Positions 57,080 to 64,000 of a stretch of 64,000 bases of DNA are shown here, in pieces; the first letter of the stretch is position 1; every line of letters begins with the position of its first letter. The DNA lies in contig MNCI01009519.1 in the NCBI GenBank assembly GCA_015680685.1, forward strand, positions 1,277,208-1,341,207, given 5' to 3'. The position numbers and the translations under genes were made by a program. The notes under the pieces were generated by a model. It did not search any database. It saw only the letters and a list, made by a program, of their open reading frames with translations, and had not been told where the DNA came from. This DNA comes from Gnetum montanum (Eukaryota; Streptophyta; Gnetopsida; Gnetales; Gnetaceae).

Positions 57080-59130
57080 CAAGACTATGATAATGCAACA
57101 ACTAGTAAGGCAATTCATTGGAGAACCAACGAATTATATGATGATGAAGATGAAGTTTGGAGTACTCAATCTTATGTAGGGGTCTCCTATGTACATAAAT
57201 GAAGACAACATCATCCCAACTTACAAATTCGTAACCTACCTAGTGATGATGAACCCCTGCTAGCCACTAAGAGCCTAATGCATATACAAGAGGCTGTTTG
57301 AATATCTTGTAGGCATCACAAGGAAAGTTGTCTACCCAGGCTTGATTTAAACAACTTTTCCAAGTTTTTAGGAGGCTATGACTTAGATCCACAACATCAT
57401 TTACAAGTCTTCCATGATGCCTGTGTATGGAACAATATTGTTAATGGGTGGAAAAAACTTAAGCTCTTTCCTATGATACTCATTGTCCAAGCAAAAGTAT
57501 GGTATAGGTCCTTAAAATCAGAATCAATTCGACATTAGCCGAAAATGGTAGAACTCTTCACTAAAAGATACCAAACCTATGCAATGGTGTCAACCTTGAG
57601 GAGACAAATCCAAGAGTCAAAACAAGTGCAACATTAACCCTTAGACATGGCCTTAAAAAGACATTACTCTTTGTTAAACAAATGCCCAAGCCATGGGTTC
57701 TCTGAGGAAAGGCTAATGTATCACATCATGGATGGGCTCCATAATGAAATAAGGGAGACCCTAGGGATGTATGCCCCAGGTCAACTATATGAGCTACAAA
57801 CCAACCAATTCCAAAAGCTTATCAAGCGGGTAGAAAAAGAAGAAGGAGAAATAGCTAAATGGGAGAATGTTGAAATCTCTCAACAAGACCATAATTTCAA
57901 ATTAGCAAAGGTCCATGATCATAAAGAGGAGAAATTAACTCACCTCAAGGAGGTGAAACCATCTCTATCTTTGCCAATACTATAATCACTAGATGAAATT
58001 GGGGCAAAGATCAATAAGATGATGGAATGTGTACATGAAAAATGTGGAAAGTATGCCAACATTATTAGAGGTGGAACTATGCCAAATCAAGAAATAGGAT
58101 AGGAAACCATGCAACAATCAGAACAAATGGATGAAGAAAATAAGAATAGAAGCTCAGCTACCCATCATATGTATCAATGTAAAGTTTTCCTATACAATCA
58201 TCCCAAAGGCCAATGCCCAGTCTTGTCGCATTTACATAAGCATTGGGGAGGAATGTTACATCCAAACTTTGTATAGAAATATCATATTCAACCACAGTGG
58301 AAAAAACCCCAATCATGGGGGAGGCCACCACCAAACTGACCATACACTTCGTATGTTCCGATGCCAAACATTCATTATGTTCAACACCCTATTTCTTGAA
58401 CCAGATCAACATCCTCTACTTCACCTCACCGTTATCATTCTCCTAAGTACTATCAACCCATGCCCTCTTCAACGAGATCACCATCTCATGTTCCTTGCAC
58501 TTATCCTCACCCTCAATATTCTCATCCTTCACCTCCTTCCACATTGCCACCAGTTGTGCCAGAAGGTTTTGCACTATAGCACCAACCCACAAATGTTACT
58601 TATGCTATTGCTGTTAATAGTAGGAGGTCCTCCACAACATCAAAAGCGTCCTTTCTTTAGGCATGACCATAGAAAGAGACATCATGGTTCTAAACCCACT
58701 GCATCCACCAACTCAGCACAAGTCCAACACTATGGTGCATCTTTCTCCTCGACCTCAATGCCTTGTGTTACCTTATTAGGGCCATCAAGTAATGCTCGAA
58801 AAACCATATGACCCAATGAATATAACCACAGAGGGAGACATATCAATCTTTGCATACCATCTTACAATCATAGGTGCCATAGTGGGTCAACTTCTTATCA
58901 CTTAACCAATCTTATAATTTTCCCCACTATGCCTACTTTAATCAAGTGTGTGAACCCCAATTTGGATACATTCCTACCACCACATCAAAAGACACCTAGT
59001 GGTTTGAATATGACCAAACTCCAATATTTCCCACATGTATGGATCTGCATTTTCCATTTATTAATTCTAGCCATGCTCAAAAGTGTAGTTATGGAGGATA
59101 TGCTCCATTCTAACAAGCAGAATTTGTAAA
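57080..59130 (+). pseudogene. G2 gag-like protein, decayed
   Basis: DDEPLLATKSLMHIQEAV near 57247, then NFSKFLGGYDLDPQHHLQVF, a WYRSLKSESIRH block, LRRQIQESKQ, and the open stretch 57647-57985 with KCPSHGFSEERLMYHIMDGL and IKRVEKEEGEIAKWENVE. Order and motifs match G1 gag; the KCP.HGF block recalls Athila gags. A Pro/Ser/Tyr/His-rich tail follows (58280-58620). The Ser/Arg-rich N-terminal part seen in G1 is not recognisable here. Stops are scattered. A 226-codon frame at 58131-58811 overlies the tail in another phase and is not the gag frame. Confidence 0.6.
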
Positions 59131-60545
59131 TGTTTTTCCTTTTCTTTGATTTTACAATTTTTTGTTTTCCAGTTTTTCATTTTTCAATTTGTTGTCTTAT
59201 ATTTTTTTTGTTGTTTTATCTTTTTATGGGTAATCTCATCAATGAATAAAATACTTATGTGACTCATTAGTTGTGGTGTTGTTCTATGCTATCAAATCTC
59301 AAGTGATTAATTATTTGGACAGCGAGCCCACAACATGCACCCATCCATTCTAATAATAAGAGGTTCTACTTTGGGAATGATGATATTCTTTTCATCATGA
59401 AAAATTAAAGTAATTTTGTGCTCATTATGCCCAAAGTGAAGAATGATGGACTAAGAAGGAATGGCCAGGGTGTGATATCAAGGGAACTTGTGGATTCTTT
59501 TTGGTGACATCTGTAGGTGCCATCATGTAGCTTGGTTGTACTAAGATCCTTGTAGATCTAATGAAAAATGGAAGTAAGAGTAATAAAGGCACTCAATAAA
59601 GAAATTCAATGTTGTTCTAGGGCTCCCACTGGAAAGACATGCATCCATGCCTGAAGGTTGGCAGCTTTTCTAGATCACTTTTGGAAAGACAAAGTGCCAA
59701 AGCAGCTAGAAAAGAAAAAAGAGAGAGAGAAAGACAAGAACAAAGAAGAGAAACACACACAAAAAAGATCAAGAAAACCAAGTTGTAGAGAAATTTCAAA
59801 TCAATCCTCCCTTAGAAAAAATTCCAAGTGATCATATGCCTTGCTATCATGGTGCTCTTCTGTTTGTCCATCATTGGATGAACAATGCGACGTCACTGAT
59901 TGGAGAAATGGACTTGGTCTTGATTTTGGAGCAACAAGCTAATGACAAATTAATCATGTCCTATACTTAGGATTCATTGTACCTTGGGTCAGTTACCTCA
60001 TGTCTCGATCTCTACAATCCCTTCTATGGTTTGTCTCATCTCGCTACCCTTGTATTTTTTACTTGTTTTGTGTGGCATAGAAATCATACCTCATAATGGT
60101 GGTATTCACATGTGTGTGTTTTGTGGTACTGGTGTGGATTGCATTTAACCCTTTTAGTACCTACAGACATCTTTAGGTGTGGTTACGTAAGGGCATGATA
60201 GGTAGGAACCTACTTTGGGGAGGACCCACTTGCGTAACTTTTGTAATTTGTAGTCTTTGCACATCACCACATCATCTTATACCCTCCAAGTATTACATTG
60301 CTACAAGAATCTTTCCCTTTATCATTATTTTAAATACCAATGTTCCTATGCACCACAATATGTCCTTTTTCCTCATCCTATGCATGCATTTCAATATCAA
60401 ATTCCATTGCATGACACATCTGATGCCTTTAGGTCTCTTCAATGTTACCTTAGACCCTTCAAGTTAACCTTAAATCCTTCATTTTTTGCCTTGGAAATTT
60501 GAAAATTCATCAATTTTTCCAAGTACCCTATTTTCAATAGGACAC
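59131..60545 (+). repeat. G2 conserved tail segment
   Basis: No open gene. 59450-60240 matches parts of 21690-22450 and 27790-28550, best around GGTTACGTAAGGGCATGATA. A purine-rich stretch (59700-59780) lies where the other two copies have a pyrimidine tract. The stem-loop 60182-60238 is included. Confidence 0.55.
60182..60238 (+). other. Conserved stem-loop, G2 copy
   Basis: GTTACGTAAG (60182-60191) pairs with CTTGCGTAAC (60229-60238); inside the loop GTAGG-AA-CCTAC (60202-60213) forms a second small stem. Compared with the copies at 22390 and 28493, the C-G pair at position 5 is T-A in both others. Confidence 0.5.
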
Positions 60546-60615
60546 GATATCGAGTATCCAATATCAGGTCTAACGTGATATCGAGTACACGATATCGTGT
60601 CTATAAAAACTATAT
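60546..60615 (+). promoter_or_regulatory. Internal GATATC array with TATA box upstream of the orphan ORF
   Basis: GATATC at 60546, AATATC at 60560, GATATC at 60577 and 60591 (steps 14, 17, 14), then TATAAAA at 60602-60608 and TATATAA just after. CGAGTATCCAATATCA matches CGAATATCCAATATCA of the G1 LTR (29559-29574), so this looks like an LTR promoter core placed inside the element, about 510 bp ahead of the ATG at 61121. Confidence 0.65.
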
Positions 60616-61120
60616 ATAAAGAACCCACCATGCACGTCAATGTCATTTTTCACTTTTTATGCAAGGGGAGTTATTGAAATTTTCTTCCATGAATTCTGAC
60701 ACCCTAAGCACCTATCATTCTAGCTTCCATATCTTCCTCATTAATGCTCCAATTCTTGTTCTAATCAAACCTGTCTAAACCTAGAGTGTTTGACTTAGTT
60801 GTGGGAGAAGGGTATACTCCAAGTTGCACATAGTTTTTTCAAAATTTTTCATTGCCCGAAGGATATCATAAAGGGTAAATGACCTTAAAAATGCTAAAAA
60901 TGTTTGCCAAATTAATCTTATCTCCTCAACCATACCATGAAATTCTTTTTTGGAGTCACCTAATCAAGTTAGGCTCAATATCAAAACTTTCAGGGGAAAT
61001 TTTCATAAAATTTTCTAACTCTGAATCACACTAGATAAGAAATGAATTTATTAAAAACAAGAAGGTATAAATCAATTTTTGTAAATAGCCTTACTAATAG
61101 TTAGTCTCGTGTGATTGCAG

Positions 61121-63848
61121 ATGGCCCCTAAAAAAGGACAGCAAGGAGGATCCTCTCAGGGTGCATCCAAATGGCCAAGGAGAGGCAGAGGCTAGGCATC
61201 TCTCAAGGAACATACAAATCAAGAGGCACAATCATTCAACATCCATCAAGAACCTCCTATTACTATGCAATCAAGACATGCTAAAGGTGGAGATGATGGA
61301 GCACCTGAATAGGGACAACACCTCACATTGTCTCCAGAATGTATTTAGGCAACTCATGAAAGGTCCACATTAGCAACTGTGATTGTGGAACTCAACGTTG
61401 GACCTTTCTTTGAGTTTGCTCCTGAAGTAGTTAGGGACCAACTTAGATGATCTCCACTATGGCCCATTCTCTCTGAGAGTGGTGATTGGTACTTGGGAGA
61501 GACATACCAATTTTGGTACAACAAATAAGAAGGCACCACAATTGATATTGGTGGTATTTCTGTTGATTTCTTTGCCAAAGCCATTTCGGAAGTTCCAAAT
61601 CTTCCAAATATAGGGTCAAATATTGCTCACTTGTCCACTCGCTCTAATGCTGATGCATGAAAGATATGGTTGAAAAGGGTGCATGGCAAGGAAGATATAG
61701 CATATGGAGAGCTTACACTTGAATAGAGAATCTACTTGAAAATTAGCATGTATCACATTTTCCCAACAAAAGGTTTAAATAGAATTTCCACATATGCAGC
61801 TAGAGAAAGTTCCATCTTAATGGGCAAGGTTAATGCCAGCCTATCCCATCTATATCTTACAAAAATTTTGAGGTAATTTAAAGAACGTAAGATGGAGAAG
61901 TTCGCATTGCCCTTCCCTTATCTCATTAGGAAGCTATGCTGATGTGCTAGAATTCTAGGGTACACTAATAACATCCCTAGAAAGGCCTAAAATGCTTCAT
62001 TAGCTGAATTACTAAAACCACTAGCCCCAAGGAAAAGTGCTGGTAAGACATTGGAGCCTAAGAAGGAATAGGAAGGAGGGCCCAACACACAACTTACAAG
62101 ACAACAAGACCAGCCAACACTACTACCACAGGACTATTGACTATTGATGAGCCATCTCAGGGCCATCATTACAATGGTCAGTTGGGGAAGCCATGATGAA
62201 GCCAATATCTTTAGGTTCATCGATGATGTCATACAACCAATGATCTCAATTGATCACACATAGGGTGAGGTGTCTATTCAAACAGGAGGAGGGAAGTCAC
62301 ACTGGTCACAACTAATCTCTGGGAACACTGCATCTTTTTAGGTGTAATTAGACACTCGTGAAGACACCATAGTAGTGGTCATGCGACACCAAGATGCAAC
62401 AGGAGCCACAAAAGTCATCACAGACCACATAAAAGAATCATTTAATGTCTTTTTTGTGCCACCGGAAAATTTTACAGGAGCACGTGATGCTCAAACTTTG
62501 GCCGGTCCCTCAATGACTCCTGTGGAGCATGAGGATGTTCTAGATCAGTTGCTGTAGATAGGAAAAGTGATGACATCCCTATTTGACATCCCTCAGGATG
62601 TCACAAAAACTTAGTTAAACCTCATCTCCACAAAAGGGAAGCTAGTAATGGCAAAGGTTAGGGCTGAGCATTCAAAGGAGTTAGAAAGACTCCAAAAAAA
62701 GCTCAGCACCTTGTAAGCTACATAGTAAGATCCATCCCAATTCATCCTTGCAGACCAGCTAGAATCCTTTTGGATAAAGTAGTTGAATAAATTGATAGAA
62801 GAGAATAAAAAAGTGGCTAAGAAAAAAAAAAGAAGAATGATTGGGATGCTTCTAAGGCATAAGCTTAAACGTATGCACACACCAAAGCACTCAAGGCCTC
62901 ACAAGAAGAAAATAAATGCCTCACCATAAAAAATAACTAGTTGACTCTGGTAGAAAAAAAAAGAATTTTCTTGAGGAAAATTTTCAACAATTACAAGAAT
63001 AATTGATATGGGTCAATCAAGATATGAATCACTTGGCCAGAGAAAACAGAACCCTCTCAATGGAGGAGGTAGGCATGATCCATCAAAATATGGTGATTGA
63101 AATAAGCATGTGGTAGAACGAGGCCAAGCAACATGGAAAACTTAAAGAACATTTCAGATATTTATTTGGGATGTACAAGTAGGTGATTAAGAAAGAAATC
63201 CATATGACCAAAGCTTATATTAACACACTCAGTGCTTAGAACACTGATTGGTAGGCTATATTGGATACTTATGCCTTTGCCCACCAAGCTGAACTGAAAA
63301 TCTGGAACCTGCAAATAGAAGATCTCATGGAGTACATGAAATTGGCAAACCTATAGTATACCAACTTATCCATGTTAATAGTAAGACACCCAAGAATAGA
63401 ATTAGAGAAGTAGGTAGCAACGACTTATGCTAAATATGAAATAAAATTTTTTGAACACAAGAAGACATTGCAGAAATTGGAAGTAGCAAATTCTGAATTA
63501 GAGGTGGTCAAAATCAGCTACCAAGGACAAAATAATGTTGTGGTAGATTTGGTTCGATAACTCACGAACTACTAAGAATACAAAGACAAAGCTAGAGCCT
63601 CTGAAGAGGAACGATGACTATTTTCACCTTGGTATGTCAAGGCCAATTAGATGTTTCCACAACTACCATGCCCATGGGAGGTGCCAATTTTATCAAACAT
63701 TGGAGCATCAACATAGACAACATAGGATCCCCAAACCAAAGAAGAAAAGCTCTAAGCACTCCTTTAGAGACATCCATTTCCAAAACCTGGAGCACAAGAT
63801 AAGGGGAAGAGACCCATGGAGGAGCCACCACTGCAAGGAATCACATGA
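61121..63848 (+). pseudogene. G2 orphan ORF (~909 codons), decayed
   Basis: From ATG at 61121, just after TGTGATTGCAG (a good 3' splice-site sequence), one frame can be followed to TGA at 63846-63848 with only one net indel but at least 35 in-frame stops, so the gene decayed mainly by point changes. N-terminus: Gly/Gln/Arg-rich (MAPKKGQQGGSSQGASKWPR). Residues ~90-290: a globular part (GDWYLGETYQFWYNK, GGISVDFFAKAISEVPN, SSILMGKVNASLSHLYL, FALPFPYLIRKLC) that loosely resembles the 'putative plant transposon protein' family of plant retroelements; this is an impression, not a match. The C-terminal half is charged and helical (LVMAKVRAEHSKELERLQKK, KKTLQKLEVANSELEVVK), likely coiled coil, ending with a basic KGKRPMEEPP. 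No polymerase, integrase or protease motif. Confidence 0.6.
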
Positions 63849-64000
63849 GTTCCAGCAAATTTTATTTTTTGTAAATTTTTTGTCTATGTCTCAATTTTAT
63901 TTTTTTCAATTCCACACTATGGCATGAGTAATTCCTAGTTAGTCAATAATCCCATACCTATCCACTATGTAATCAATCAAACTTGTTCTCATTTTTTCTA
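63849..64000 (+). other. 3' end of G2 internal region
   Basis: AGTTAGTCAATAATCCCATA (about 63937-63956) matches 29396-29415, about 80-100 bp before the G1 3' LTR; the G2 3' LTR should therefore start within roughly the next 100 bp beyond the window. Confidence 0.6.

Larger units (their letters stand above)
56075..64000 (+). mobile_element. G2: LTR element with gag and a long orphan ORF, 3' LTR beyond window
   Basis: 5' LTR 56075-56934, primer site 56936-56953, gag 57080-59130, conserved tail 59131-60545, internal promoter-like module 60546-60608 and orphan ORF 61121-63848, then a 3' end matching that of G1. No protease, RT, RNase H or integrase motif is present anywhere in its 7.9 kb, so it would have needed enzymes from another element. 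Confidence 0.7.

Noticed and set aside
58131-58811. 226-codon open frame over the G2 gag tail
   Set aside because: The neighbouring frame carries the conserved Pro/Tyr/Ser-rich gag tail shared with G1; this frame is open because the region is C-rich and lacks stops by chance, and it is not open in G1.

Overview
This window looks like intergenic DNA from a large plant nuclear genome. It is AT-rich and is packed with decayed LTR retrotransposons, with one small island of genic remnants carrying a plant R2R3-MYB domain. The size and age of the nests, the CpG-poor, TAG-rich decay and the intron-bearing MYB fragments would fit a gymnosperm or another very large seed-plant genome. That is an inference; nothing here fixes the species. 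I found no intact cellular gene, rRNA gene, confident tRNA gene or CRISPR array.

Layout. (1) 1-18180: a Ty3/gypsy element of the Tat type (gag, protease, RT, RNase H, second archaeal-type RNase H, integrase, polypurine tract, 3' LTR). Its protease and RT are separated by 10 kb that holds an intron-containing antisense gene and a ~180-bp satellite-like array. (2) 18181-30347: element G1, with an Athila/Tat-type primer site and a gag but no recognisable pol, ending in a full LTR at 29493-30347. (3) 23208-27460 and 30828-44583: family B, with ~450-bp TGTTA...TAACA LTRs, an initiator-Met primer site and one orphan ORF; the right-hand copy is LTR-internal-LTR-internal-LTR. The stretch 21630-27460 is repeated at 27700-34440, interrupted by a segment present on one side only. 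(4) 34447-41908: chromodomain-type gypsy element 1, nested in family B and itself carrying an antisense solo G LTR (35598-36453). (5) 44584-52190: a low-repeat island with a tRNA-derived SINE-like piece, a young 103-bp duplication, and two tandem R2R3-MYB pseudogenes with triplicated upstream regions. (6) 52190-56074: 5'-truncated chromodomain-type gypsy element 2. (7) 56075 to the window end: element G2, inserted in the 3' LTR of element 2, with LTR, primer site, gag, conserved tail, an internal promoter-like module and a ~909-codon decayed orphan ORF.

Most notable: G-family LTRs carry an array of GATATC sites with fixed 14/20-bp spacing ending 19 bp before the TATA box, and a copy of that array lies inside G2 ahead of the orphan ORF. 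Chromodomain-element LTRs carry arrays of AGACATCT/AGATGTCT with mostly 20-bp spacing. The antisense gene of the Tat element shows five short GT-AG introns whose removal keeps the reading frame. Three unrelated element families each carry a long orphan ORF with a coiled-coil-like C-terminal part.

All protein-coding content is broken by stops and indels. Reading frames were followed by eye against family motifs, so domain boundaries are approximate, and LTR ends were placed from internal copies and terminal TG/CA.
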